Below are positions 44,016-53,367 of a stretch of DNA of 64,000 bases, one piece after another. This DNA comes from NORP240 sp965222175 (GTDB taxonomy: Bacteria; Pseudomonadota; Gammaproteobacteria; Pseudomonadales; Pseudohongiellaceae). The position numbers and the translations under genes were made by a program. Location of the stretch: assembly GCA_965222175.1 (NCBI GenBank), contig OZ244938.1:1550001-1614000 (forward strand), read 5' to 3'. The notes beneath the pieces are model-generated. The model was given only the letters and a program-made list of their open reading frames with translations, had not been told where the DNA came from and did not search any database. Position 1 is the first letter of the stretch. Every line of letters starts with the position of its first letter.

Positions 44016-44039
44016 GCGCTTTTGCGGAAAGTGAATCTC

Positions 44040-45509
44040 ATGTTACGTATCGCTGAAGAAGCCTTAACATTTGATGATGTTCTGCTTGTGCCCGCCCACT
44101 CGACCGTTCTGCCCAAGAATGTCGAGCTGAAAACCTCTCTCACCCGACACATCGTCCTGAACATTCCCTTGATCTCCTCCGCCATGGATACGGTGACCGA
44201 GGCGCGGCTGGCCATTGCCATGGCGCAGGAAGGTGGACTGGGTGTCATTCACAAGAGCATGAATATCGAGCGGCAGGCCAGGGAAGTACGCATCGTCAAG
44301 AAATTCGAAAGTGTAGTGGTCAAGGATCCCATTACCATCTCCCCGGGCGCAACGGTCCGGGACCTCATCGTCAAGATGAAGGAGAACAATATCTCCGGAC
44401 TGCCGGTGGTGAAGGGGTCGGAACTGGTGGGCATAGTCACCAGCCGGGACGTCCGCTTCGAGGCCAACCTCGGTGCCGCGGTGGAAACCATCATGACGCC
44501 CAAGGACCGGCTGGTTACCGTCAGGGAAGAGCCGGACATGGAGGAGGTCAAGACACTCCTGCATCGACACCGGATCGAAAAAATCCTGGTCGTTAACGAC
44601 GACTTCCAGCTGCGCGGCCTGATAACCCTGAAGGATATTCGCAAGTCTGAAGATTTTCCCAATGCCTGCAAGGACGAACAGGGCAGGCTGCGGGTAGCCG
44701 CCGCCGTCGGCACCGGGGCAGAGACAATGGACCGGGTTGATGCCATGGTTGAAGCCGGCGTGGACGTGATCGTGGTGGACACTGCCCACGGGCATTCCCA
44801 GGGAGTGATTGACCAGGTGCGGCGAATCAAGCAGCGCTATCCTGAACTGGGTGTTGTCGGCGGCAACATCGCCACTGCAGATGCCGCCCGCGATCTGGCC
44901 GCCGCCGGCGCCGATGCGGTAAAGGTCGGTATCGGTCCGGGTTCAATATGCACTACCCGTATTGTCACCGGAGTTGGTGTTCCCCAGATTTCCGCCGTGG
45001 CCAATGTCGTGGAAGCACTGAAGGATACCGATGTGTGTGTCATTTCGGACGGTGGTATCCGTTTTTCCGGCGACATCGCCAAGGTAATTGCCGCCGGGGC
45101 TCACGTGGTCATGGTCGGCAGCCTGCTGGCCGGATCAGAAGAGGCGCCGGGCGAGGTCGAGCTCTACCAGGGGCGCAGCTACAAGGCATACCGCGGGATG
45201 GGTTCCATGGGGGCGATGTCGCACTCCCAGGGGTCCAGCGACCGTTACTTCCAGGATGTCGATTCCGGAACGGACAAGCTGGTTCCGGAAGGCATTGAAG
45301 GGCGTGTTCCGTACAAGGGCAGCATGTCGGCCATAGTCCACCAGCTCATGGGTGGACTGCGATCCTCCATGGGATATACCGGCTGCGCCACCATCACTGA
45401 AATGCGGACCAGGACCCAGTTTGTCAAGATTACCGCCTCCGGCATGAGCGAGAGCCATGTGCATGACGTTTCCATTACCAAGGAAGCGCCAAATTACCGC
45501 GTGAGCTGA
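44040..45509 (+). CDS. guaB: IMP dehydrogenase
   Basis: Oxidises IMP to XMP, the committed step to GMP; 489 residues. The TIM barrel starts with LTFDDVLLVPAHSTVLP, is interrupted by two CBS domains (residues 95-205), and carries the catalytic cysteine loop GPGSICTTRIVTGVG near residue 305, DGGIRFSGD, and YRGMGSMGAM. The ATG at 44040 matches E. coli GuaB. guaA follows after 12 bases, so the two form an operon. Confidence 0.98.
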   Translation: MLRIAEEALTFDDVLLVPAHSTVLPKNVELKTSLTRHIVLNIPLISSAMDTVTEARLAIAMAQEGGLGVIHKSMNIERQAREVRIVKKFESVVVKDPITISPGATVRDLIVKMKENNISGLPVVKGSELVGIVTSRDVRFEANLGAAVETIMTPKDRLVTVREEPDMEEVKTLLHRHRIEKILVVNDDFQLRGLITLKDIRKSEDFPNACKDEQGRLRVAAAVGTGAETMDRVDAMVEAGVDVIVVDTAHGHSQGVIDQVRRIKQRYPELGVVGGNIATADAARDLAAAGADAVKVGIGPGSICTTRIVTGVGVPQISAVANVVEALKDTDVCVISDGGIRFSGDIAKVIAAGAHVVMVGSLLAGSEEAPGEVELYQGRSYKAYRGMGSMGAMSHSQGSSDRYFQDVDSGTDKLVPEGIEGRVPYKGSMSAIVHQLMGGLRSSMGYTGCATITEMRTRTQFVKITASGMSESHVHDVSITKEAPNYRVS

Positions 45510-45521
45510 GACGGCGGGTAA

Positions 45522-47102
45522 ATGACAGCAGCCAACATACACAGCCAGAAAATCCTGATCCTGGATTTCGGGTCCCAGTATACCCAGCTGATTGCGCGCC
45601 GCATCAGGGAACTCGGGGTGTATTGCGAAATCTGGGATTATGACTGCAGCGCCGAACGTGTCGCGGAATTTGCTCCCCAGGGAGTCGTCTTTTCCGGGGG
45701 ACCGGAAACGGCAACCCGGCACAACGCGCCAAGAGCACCGGAATTCCTGTATACCGCCGGCCTGCCGATCCTGGGTATCTGTTATGGCCTGCAGACCATG
45801 GCGGAGCAGCTGGGAGGACGCGTACAGGCGTCAGACAAGTCCGAGTTTGGCTATGCCGAGGTCAACCTGGTTGCGCCCGGGGCGCTGTTTTCGGGAATCG
45901 AAGACCGGGTTGACGATGAGGGCGTACCGCAACTCGATGTCTGGATGAGTCACGGCGACAAGGTCGTGGAAGTTCCCCGGGGCTTCGCTGTTTCCGCCAC
46001 CACGGACAGTGCCCCCATTGCCGCCATGGCAGACGAGTCCCGCAGGTTTTACGGCCTGCAGTTTCACCCGGAAGTGACCCATACGCTGCAGGGGCAGCGA
46101 ATTCTGGAACGTTTCGTTCGTGACATCTGTGGCTGTGAGGCGTTGTGGACATCCGCCAGTATTATTCAGGACGCCGTGGCGCGCGTAAGGTCCGCCGTTG
46201 GTAATGATCGGGTACTGCTGGGCCTGTCCGGCGGTGTCGACTCCTCGGTTGTGGCCGCGCTTCTGCACAAGGCCATTGGCGACCAGTTGACCTGTGTTTT
46301 TGTCGACAACGGTCTGCTGCGGCTTGATGAAGGGGCACAGGTGATGGCGACGTTCAAGAAAAACATGGGCGTCAAGGTGATCAGGGCAGACGCCAGGGAG
46401 CGCTTCTTCAGCAAGCTCAGGGGTGTCGCCGACCCTGAACAGAAACGCAAGATAATCGGCAACACCTTTATCGAAGTGTTTGACGAGGAAGCTGCCCGGC
46501 TGGACCGGATAGGCTGGCTCGCCCAGGGAACCATCTACCCCGATGTGATCGAGTCCGCCGGTTCCAGCACCGGCAAGGCCCACCTGATCAAATCCCATCA
46601 CAATGTCGGTGGCCTGCCGGAACAGATGAAGCTGAAACTGCTGGAACCGCTGCGGGAGTTATTCAAGGACGAGGTGCGCAAGATCGGGCTGGAACTGGGC
46701 CTGCCTTACGAAATGGTTTACCGGCACCCGTTTCCGGGGCCCGGTCTTGGCGTCCGCGTGCTGGGCGAGGTCAAGGAGGAGTACTGCGAGATTCTGCAGC
46801 GGGCCGACGCCATTTTCATCGAGGAATTACACAGGGCGGATTACTATCACAAGGTAAGCCAGGCATTTGCCGTGTTCCTGCCGGTTAAATCAGTCGGGGT
46901 TGTCGGGGATGCCCGACGCTATTCCTACGTGATTAACCTGCGGGCAGTGGAAACCGTGGATTTCATGACGGCGCGCTGGGCGCGGCTGCCCTATGAACTG
47001 CTGGAAACGGTGTCCAGCCGCATTATCAACGAAATAAAGGAAGTCTCGCGGGTCGGTTATGACATCAGCTCCAAGCCGCCGGCCACCATCGAGTGGGAAT
47101 AG
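45522..47102 (+). CDS. guaA: GMP synthase (glutamine-hydrolysing)
   Basis: Converts XMP to GMP using glutamine nitrogen; 526 residues. The GATase domain (residues 1-205) has GICYGLQTMAEQLGG with the catalytic cysteine and QFHPEVTH. The ATP-pyrophosphatase domain has LSGGVDSSVVAALL near residue 234. The C-terminal dimerisation domain ends VSRVGYDISSKPPATIEWE. It is co-transcribed with guaB. Confidence 0.98.
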   Translation: MTAANIHSQKILILDFGSQYTQLIARRIRELGVYCEIWDYDCSAERVAEFAPQGVVFSGGPETATRHNAPRAPEFLYTAGLPILGICYGLQTMAEQLGGRVQASDKSEFGYAEVNLVAPGALFSGIEDRVDDEGVPQLDVWMSHGDKVVEVPRGFAVSATTDSAPIAAMADESRRFYGLQFHPEVTHTLQGQRILERFVRDICGCEALWTSASIIQDAVARVRSAVGNDRVLLGLSGGVDSSVVAALLHKAIGDQLTCVFVDNGLLRLDEGAQVMATFKKNMGVKVIRADARERFFSKLRGVADPEQKRKIIGNTFIEVFDEEAARLDRIGWLAQGTIYPDVIESAGSSTGKAHLIKSHHNVGGLPEQMKLKLLEPLRELFKDEVRKIGLELGLPYEMVYRHPFPGPGLGVRVLGEVKEEYCEILQRADAIFIEELHRADYYHKVSQAFAVFLPVKSVGVVGDARRYSYVINLRAVETVDFMTARWARLPYELLETVSSRIINEIKEVSRVGYDISSKPPATIEWE

Positions 47103-47150
47103 CCCTGCCGGCGGCCTTTATCGCCATCGGTTGTTCCCCGTGCTGCCTGT

Positions 47151-47675
47151 ATGAATCAACCGGACGAAACCTATTCAAGAGCGCAGCTGAACCGGTGGAT
47201 GGACCGCGCTCTTGAACTTGCCCGTCGGGGGGAAGCCCGGGGCGAGGTTCCCGTGGGTGCGGTCCTCGTCGCCGCGGGAGAGGTTGTCGGTGAAGGTTTC
47301 AATCAGCCAATCAGTGCCTGCGATCCCACCGCTCACGCGGAGATCATAGCGTTGCGATCCGCCGCCGATGCCCTGGGCAACTACCGGCTGCCCGGTTCGA
47401 CGCTGGTGGTCACCCTGGAACCGTGTACCATGTGTGTGGGCGCCTTGCTCCACGCCCGGATTCAGTGCCTGGTTTTCGGTGCCAGGGAGCCGCGGGCCGG
47501 CAGCGTGGTGAGTCAACAGGAACTGCTTTCCAGAGAATGCTACAACCACCGCATCGAGGTGGTTGAAGGTGTCAGGGAAGCGCAGTGCGGCGAACTGCTG
47601 CGGAATTTCTTTCGGCGTCGGCGCAGCGCGGCGATCTCGGCGACCTCGGCGACCTCGAAGAAGGACAACAGGTGA
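47151..47675 (+). CDS. tadA: tRNA-specific adenosine deaminase TadA
   Basis: Deaminates the wobble adenosine of tRNA-Arg(ACG) to inosine; 174 residues. The zinc motif is DPTAHAEIIALRSAA with the proton-shuttling glutamate and LEPCTMCVGALLHARI. The C-terminal tail is longer than needed (ISATSATSKKDNR) and comes from a short 9-base tandem repeat (gcgacctcg) near 47640. It follows guaA after 48 bases, a common arrangement. Confidence 0.96.
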   Translation: MNQPDETYSRAQLNRWMDRALELARRGEARGEVPVGAVLVAAGEVVGEGFNQPISACDPTAHAEIIALRSAADALGNYRLPGSTLVVTLEPCTMCVGALLHARIQCLVFGAREPRAGSVVSQQELLSRECYNHRIEVVEGVREAQCGELLRNFFRRRRSAAISATSATSKKDNR

Positions 47676-47844
47676 AATCCGTTCGCTGCCACTGGCGCAG
47701 TTGCCTGGCTTCCCGGTCACCAGATCCCCGGTCGGCAGGTATTGGTCAGCGTGGCGTACCGACGACCAGCCTCTGCATTCGTCGGACTTTTCCTTTATCA
47801 TCCGCCACAATTTTCCAGTTATCCGGATCAAGGATCGCAATGTA

Positions 47845-50800
47845 ATGCTTTTGATGTACGGGGCACCCGCTCTTTCCGCGTTCGCAAAGTCGAAATTACT
47901 GGCGACACTGCAGGCCAGTATTCCCGCCATTACCGCCGTCAACGACCGCTATCTGCATTTTGTCGATGTCGTCGCTGACCTGGATAAACCGGAACTGCAG
48001 AAACTCAAGGCGCTTCTCGATTACGGTCCCGATGGCAATGACGCGGCACCTGAAATCTCCACCACAGACCAGGGAAGCCGGGAAGTGCGCCTGGTCGTGC
48101 CTCGCCCCGGCACCATTTCTCCCTGGTCCAGCAAGGCCACGGACATCCTGCACAACTGTGGCCTGCCCGGCATCCGCCGGGTGGAGCGCGGTACAACCTA
48201 TGAAATAAGCAGCAGCCGTCTGCTGTCCATGACCGAACTGGCCCTGCTGGACGGCCACCTGCATGACCGCATGACCCAGGTGGTGCTGGAACAGCCGGAA
48301 CAGGGCGCACTGCTGTTTCAGGATGCCCAGCCCCGACCGCTGGAGTTTATCGATATCCTTGGCAACGGCAAAGCGGCGCTGGCAGACGCCAACGCGCAGA
48401 TGGGACTGGCCCTGGCCAGCGATGAAATCGACTACCTGTTTGACAGTTTTTCACGACTGGACAGGAATCCCAGTGACGTGGAATTGATGATGTTTGCCCA
48501 GGCGAATTCGGAACACTGTCGCCACAAGATATTCAATGCCAGCTGGACCCTGGACGGCCGCTCACGGGACCACAGTCTGTTCAGCATGATTCGCCATACC
48601 CACAGCCAGTCGCCGACGGGGGTGCTGTCGGCCTATGCGGACAATGCGGCGGTGATAGCGGGCCACCGGGCCGGACGTTTTTTCCCGGACCCGGACAGTG
48701 GCCGCTACGATTTTAACCAGGAAGAGATAGCCATCCTGATGAAGGTGGAGACCCACAATCATCCCACGGCCATTGCGCCGTTTCCCGGGGCCTCTACCGG
48801 CTCGGGCGGTGAAATACGGGATGAAGGCGCGACCGGACGGGGCGGCAAGCCCAAGGCGGGACTGACCGGCTTCAGCGTATCCAATCTGCACCTGCCGGAC
48901 ATGCCGCGTCCCTGGGAAGAGGATTTCGGTAAGCCCGGACACATCGCCTCGGCACTGGAAATCATGATTGACGGTCCTCTGGGTGGCGCGGCATTCAACA
49001 ATGAATTCGGCCGGCCGAATCTTTGTGGCTATTTCCGTACTTTTGAACAACGGGTAAGCAGACCGGATGGCGGCAGCGAAGTGCGTGGCTATCACAAGCC
49101 AATCATGATAGCCGGCGGCTACGGCAATATCCGAACCCAGCACGTTGACAAAGCCGAGGTGGCGGCAGGTGCCTGCCTGATCGTGCTGGGCGGCCCGGCC
49201 ATGCTCATCGGCCTGGGTGGCGGCGCCGCCAGTTCCATGGCCGCGGGAGCCAGCAGCGAAGAACTGGATTTCGCCTCGGTGCAAAGGGACAACCCGGAAA
49301 TGGAACGGCGTTGCCAGGAGGTGATCGATCGCTGCTGGCAGCTGGGCGACGACAACCCCATCCGCTTTATCCACGATGTCGGTGCCGGGGGCTTGTCCAA
49401 TGCCCTGCCGGAACTGGTCAAGGACGCCGGCCGAGGGGGCCGCTTTCGCCTTCGGGATATTCCCAGCGCTGAAGGTCAGCTGTCGCCACTGGAGATCTGG
49501 TGCAATGAAGCACAGGAACGTTATGTCCTCGCGGTTTCCCGGGAACAACTGGAAGTATTCGAGGACATCTGTGCCAGGGAGCGTTGTCCCTACGCCGTGG
49601 TTGGCCATGCCACGGCTGATCGACACATCCACCTGCAGGACTCCCACTTCGGCAACAACCCCATCGATCTGCCCATGGACATTCTGTTTGGCAAGCCGCC
49701 AAAAATGCATCGACAGGCGAAGTCGCTGCCGCGCAGGTTGGTAGAGCCTGATCTTGATGCCATCAGGCTGCCGGAGGCTGTTTACCGGGTGCTGCGTCTG
49801 CCCTCGGTTTCCAGCAAGAGTTTTCTGATTACTATTGGTGACCGTTCCATTACGGGGCAGGTCGCCCGCGATCAGATGGTGGGTCCCTGGCAGGTGCCGG
49901 TGGCCGATGCCGCGGTGACCACCAGCAGCTTCGATACCTGTGCCGGTGAAGCCATGGCCATGGGTGAGAGGACACCCATCGCTGTCCTGGATGCGCCGGC
50001 GTCCGGCCGCATGGCAATTGGTGAGGCAATAACCAATATTGCCAGTACCGATGTTCGTCGCCTGCAGGATATCAGGCTGTCCGCCAACTGGATGGTGGCG
50101 GCGGGTCACGGGGACGAGGACGCCAGGCTTTACCAGACCGTGGAGGCGGTGGCCATGGAACTGTGCCCGCAACTGGGTATCTGTATCCCCGTCGGCAAGG
50201 ATTCCATGTCCATGCGCACTGTCTGGCAGCAGGACGGTGTCGAGCACAGCAATACCGCGCCTCTGTCCCTCATTGTTTCAGCTTTCGCTCCCGTTGCCGA
50301 CGTGCGCGCCACGCTGACGCCACAGCTGCGCAGGGACGGTGAGGACACGGTACTGGTCCTGGTGGACCTGGGTCGGGGCCGGAACCGCCTGGGGGGATCG
50401 GCCCTGGGACAGGTGTTCGGCCAGTTGGAGACTGCGCCACCGGACGTGGAAAGCCCCGCCGATCTGCGCGCTTTTTTTACCCTTGTCCAGTCACTGCGAG
50501 CCGACGGCCGCCTGCTGGCCTACCATGACAGGTCTGACGGTGGCCTGCTGACCACGCTGGTCGAAATGGCGTTGTGCAGCCGTTGTGGACTCGATATACA
50601 GCTCGGATCTTCCCGGGATCAGGAACAAAGCCTGGCGTTTCTGTTCAACGAGGAACTGGGTGCGGTATTGCAGGTTCGCAGCACGGACCTGGACGCAGTG
50701 CGCGACCTTGGCCGGGAACTGCAGCTCGACGAGTGCATCCATGTGATTGGCGGCATTGCCGATACCGATTCCCTGGTCGTGGGAGCGGGGGATACCGTGC

Positions 50801-51771
50801 TCGTTAACGAATCGCTGTCAGCACTCCACCAGGCCTGGAGTGAAACCAGTTTCCAGATACAGTCTCTGCGTGATAATGCCCAGTGCGCCCGGGAGGAATT
50901 CGAGGCTATCCAGGACCGGGCTGACCCCGGACTGCAGTCTTCCCTGGGCTTCGATCCCGAGGAGGATATCACTGCCCCATACGTCAACGTGAGCACCGGG
51001 CCCCGGGTTGCCGTCCTTCGGGAACAGGGTGTCAATGGCCAGGTTGAAATGGCTGCGGCTTTTCATCGGGCGTGTTTCAGTGCCTTCGACGTCCACATGA
51101 CCGACCTGGTTTCGGGCAGGATCAGGCTGGACAGTTTCGACATGCTGGTCGCCTGCGGGGGATTTTCTTACGGTGATGTGCTGGGTGCTGGTGGCGGCTG
51201 GGCCAAGTCGATTCTCTTTAACGATGACCTTCGTCATCAGTTTGAAGCGTTTTTTCACCGTACCGATACCCTGACCCTGGGAGTGTGCAACGGTTGCCAG
51301 ATGATCTCGTTGCTGCAGGAGCTTATCCCCGGTGCTGACGGCTGGCCACGTTTTGTTCGCAACCGATCGGAACAGTTCGAAGCGCGGGTAGTCGGGGTCA
51401 AGGTTGTCGATTCGCCGTCCGTATTGCTGCGGGACATGACCGGCTCGATTTTTCCCATCGCCGTGGCTCACGGTGAGGGTCGGGCCCGGTTCAGAGACGG
51501 CGGCGGAGCGGATGACCTGGTAGGAAAGGGTCTGATGCCATTGCAATACGTGGATAACCGCGGGCAGGTGGCAAAAACCTATCCAGCCAATCCCAACGGG
51601 TCTCCGGCGGGCCTGGCGGGACTAACCAGTGAGGACGGCAGGGTGACAATCATGATGCCCCACCCCGAACGTGTTTTTCGCACGGTACAGAACTCATGGC
51701 ATCCTGAAGAGTGGCGGGAAGACGGCCCGACATTGAGGATTTTTCGTAATGGCCGCCGCTGGTTTGATTGA
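47845..51771 (+). CDS. purL: Phosphoribosylformylglycinamidine synthase
   Basis: The large single-chain FGAM synthase of purine synthesis; 1308 residues (about 1295 in E. coli). Order: an N-terminal PurS-like domain, a linker, two AIRS-type ATP-binding halves (MKVETHNHPTAIAPFPGASTG near residue 300; VGKDSMSMRT), and a C-terminal GATase with LGVCNGCQMISLL and HPERVFRTV. The ATG at 47845 (MLLMYGAPALSAF) aligns with the E. coli start; upstream codons overlap tadA. Confidence 0.97.
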   Translation: MLLMYGAPALSAFAKSKLLATLQASIPAITAVNDRYLHFVDVVADLDKPELQKLKALLDYGPDGNDAAPEISTTDQGSREVRLVVPRPGTISPWSSKATDILHNCGLPGIRRVERGTTYEISSSRLLSMTELALLDGHLHDRMTQVVLEQPEQGALLFQDAQPRPLEFIDILGNGKAALADANAQMGLALASDEIDYLFDSFSRLDRNPSDVELMMFAQANSEHCRHKIFNASWTLDGRSRDHSLFSMIRHTHSQSPTGVLSAYADNAAVIAGHRAGRFFPDPDSGRYDFNQEEIAILMKVETHNHPTAIAPFPGASTGSGGEIRDEGATGRGGKPKAGLTGFSVSNLHLPDMPRPWEEDFGKPGHIASALEIMIDGPLGGAAFNNEFGRPNLCGYFRTFEQRVSRPDGGSEVRGYHKPIMIAGGYGNIRTQHVDKAEVAAGACLIVLGGPAMLIGLGGGAASSMAAGASSEELDFASVQRDNPEMERRCQEVIDRCWQLGDDNPIRFIHDVGAGGLSNALPELVKDAGRGGRFRLRDIPSAEGQLSPLEIWCNEAQERYVLAVSREQLEVFEDICARERCPYAVVGHATADRHIHLQDSHFGNNPIDLPMDILFGKPPKMHRQAKSLPRRLVEPDLDAIRLPEAVYRVLRLPSVSSKSFLITIGDRSITGQVARDQMVGPWQVPVADAAVTTSSFDTCAGEAMAMGERTPIAVLDAPASGRMAIGEAITNIASTDVRRLQDIRLSANWMVAAGHGDEDARLYQTVEAVAMELCPQLGICIPVGKDSMSMRTVWQQDGVEHSNTAPLSLIVSAFAPVADVRATLTPQLRRDGEDTVLVLVDLGRGRNRLGGSALGQVFGQLETAPPDVESPADLRAFFTLVQSLRADGRLLAYHDRSDGGLLTTLVEMALCSRCGLDIQLGSSRDQEQSLAFLFNEELGAVLQVRSTDLDAVRDLGRELQLDECIHVIGGIADTDSLVVGAGDTVLVNESLSALHQAWSETSFQIQSLRDNAQCAREEFEAIQDRADPGLQSSLGFDPEEDITAPYVNVSTGPRVAVLREQGVNGQVEMAAAFHRACFSAFDVHMTDLVSGRIRLDSFDMLVACGGFSYGDVLGAGGGWAKSILFNDDLRHQFEAFFHRTDTLTLGVCNGCQMISLLQELIPGADGWPRFVRNRSEQFEARVVGVKVVDSPSVLLRDMTGSIFPIAVAHGEGRARFRDGGGADDLVGKGLMPLQYVDNRGQVAKTYPANPNGSPAGLAGLTSEDGRVTIMMPHPERVFRTVQNSWHPEEWREDGPTLRIFRNGRRWFD

Positions 51772-52033
51772 GTAACCCGTGATTGATGCCGTGCGACTCT
51801 GCGCGAATTCGTTGGCAATTGTGGCGGGACGTCCCGTAACGGCAATGATCGCCGCCCCTGGCAAGTGCGATAATGACACCACGGCGGGCCACCGGCATGG
51901 CCTGCCAGGCGCATTTCCCCGGTCCTGTTGTCCTGACCTGTCGACACCGGCCGGGCATGGTGCGTCACGATAGAAATCCGACCGAACGACAGCACAGGCA
52001 AGGAACTGAGTAACTCATAGACTCGGAGAAAAA

Positions 52034-52357
52034 ATGACCACATCGATATTCCGCATTGAAGTTTACGTTCCAGAATCCCACCTGGAGGCAGTTAAAGAGG
52101 CGTTATTCGACGCCGGTGCCGGCCAGGTGGGGGACTACAGCAGGTGTGCGTGGCAGGTTCGCGGAACCGGCCAGTTTCAACCGGGCAATGAAAGCTCTCC
52201 GTATATCGGTTCTGCCGGGCACATCGAGACCGTCGACGAGTACAAGGTTGAACTGGTATGCGCTGCGGACCGGATCTCTCCGGCAATCGCGGCAATGAAG
52301 GAGGCTCACCCTTATGAAGAGCCGGCCTTCGCGGTAATCAGGCTGGAACCAGTCTGA
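52034..52357 (+). CDS. NIF3/YqfO-like PII-type domain protein
   Basis: A protein of 107 residues equal to the inserted PII-like (CutA-like) domain of NIF3/YqfO proteins, here stand-alone: FRIEVYVPESHLEAVKEALFDAG at the start, GDYSRCAWQVRGTGQF near residue 32, and AHPYEEPAFAVIRLE at the end. Structures of this family form trimers; the function is not known. The start has GGAG upstream. The 262-base gap before it (51772-52033) contains nothing I can support. Confidence 0.8.
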   Translation: MTTSIFRIEVYVPESHLEAVKEALFDAGAGQVGDYSRCAWQVRGTGQFQPGNESSPYIGSAGHIETVDEYKVELVCAADRISPAIAAMKEAHPYEEPAFAVIRLEPV

Positions 52358-52426
52358 GTCGATTCCCGGCCGGCTCGACTGGACACTGTCGGTGGTCCTG
52401 GAGGAATGGGTAATCGACCCTATGGA

Positions 52427-53020
52427 TCAGGATGTTTCGTCGTGGCTGTGACTGATCAAGCGGATCTGGATTCGCCGACTGTTATCGTAGTGCACATCGA
52501 ACATCCGCACCGGAAAGCAGTTTACTGAACGATCAATATAATATTGCTCCAGCGTGCTCCTGACCACGGGGAATGCGAGCTCGTCCCACGGGATCTGACT
52601 TTCGGTGAAAAGTCTGACCTCCAGCGATTCCATGCCGGGAGCAAAATTCAGGTCTTCCAGTTCCGCTCTGAAAAAGAGATAGACCTGGTTTATATAGGGA
52701 AGGTTAAACAGGGTGTACAGACTGCTTGACTGAACCCGGACCCGGGCACCGGCTTCTTCTGTTGTTTCCCTTATGGCCCCGTTCAGTGCGGTTTCACCGT
52801 TTTCCATGAATCCGGCAGGCAGGGTCCACTTTTCACGGCGGGGTTCGATGGCGCGCTTACACAGCAATACCCGGTCCTCGTGGACTGGCAACGTGCCGAC
52901 GATGTTTTTCGGATTCTGGTAGAAAACCACGTCGCAGCTGTCGCAGCAGAAACGCAGTTTTTCGTCACCTTCCGGAATTCGCTGCAGCACGGAGCCGCCG
53001 CAATGATGGCAGAATTTCAT
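52427..53020 (-). CDS. NUDIX hydrolase with N-terminal zinc ribbon
   Basis: A protein of 197 residues. A zinc ribbon (FCHHCGGSV near residue 3 and CCDSCDVVFYQNP near residue 25) precedes a NUDIX domain with the box GFMENGETALNGAIRETTEEAG near residues 70-91, whose glutamates are intact. The architecture resembles NudC-type NADH pyrophosphatases, but the NAD-specific motif after the box is not evident, so the substrate is uncertain. It converges on the NIF3-like gene. Confidence 0.85.
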   Translation of the reverse strand: MKFCHHCGGSVLQRIPEGDEKLRFCCDSCDVVFYQNPKNIVGTLPVHEDRVLLCKRAIEPRREKWTLPAGFMENGETALNGAIRETTEEAGARVRVQSSSLYTLFNLPYINQVYLFFRAELEDLNFAPGMESLEVRLFTESQIPWDELAFPVVRSTLEQYYIDRSVNCFPVRMFDVHYDNSRRIQIRLISHSHDETS

Positions 53021-53120
53021 GAAGCCCTACTGGATCGGTTAGACACTGACAATGTTGAATATACGGGAACCACGGAAAAATCAGGCCGGAGCACTGGTAA
53101 ATATGTTCAGACGCTTGCTG

Positions 53121-53263
53121 GCAGTCTGCTGAAAAATGCCGGCTCCGCTGTCATGACGAGGCAGGAACTGGCGGAAACCGGCACATGTTAACAGGTGTAG
53201 ATGTGCATTTTGAGCCAGCTGTTAACGATGTGGTGGCAGGCACATCAGTATTGCAGCCAGTGT
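53121..53263. repeat. Repeat family 2, copy B (about 143 bp, diverged)
   Basis: The segment aligns along its whole length with the copy at 41831-41972: GCAGTCTGCTGAAAAATGCC at the left, TGTGCATTTTGAGCCAG in the middle and TTGCAGCCAGTGT at the right. It is more diverged and its ends pair less well. The 347-base gap 53021-53367 holds this repeat and the family 1 palindrome and nothing else I can support. Confidence 0.7.
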
Positions 53264-53267
53264 ACCT

Positions 53268-53313
53268 AGGGAACCTCTGATTATGTATGGAAATACTTAA
53301 TCAGAGGTTCCCT
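53268..53313. repeat. Repeat family 1, copy G (46-bp palindrome)
   Basis: AGGGAACCTCTGATTA (53268-53283) and TAATCAGAGGTTCCCT (53298-53313) are perfect 16-bp inverted repeats with 14 bases between them (tgtatggaaatact). It is an element reduced to its two ends. It lies four bases after the family 2 copy. Confidence 0.9.
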
Positions 53314-53367
53314 GGATATTGCCGGCGAGGAAACACCGGGAGACTGGGCGGGATCGGGATGGTCGTT

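Noticed and set aside
47630..47665. Short tandem repeat at the tadA 3' end as a phase-variation site
   Set aside because: Only about two and a half 9-base units, in frame and beyond the catalytic core; too few for likely slippage.
48562..50247. Open frame of 561 codons on the minus strand
   Set aside because: It is antisense to the well-supported purL gene; long shadow frames are expected in GC-rich coding sequence, and no family is recognisable.
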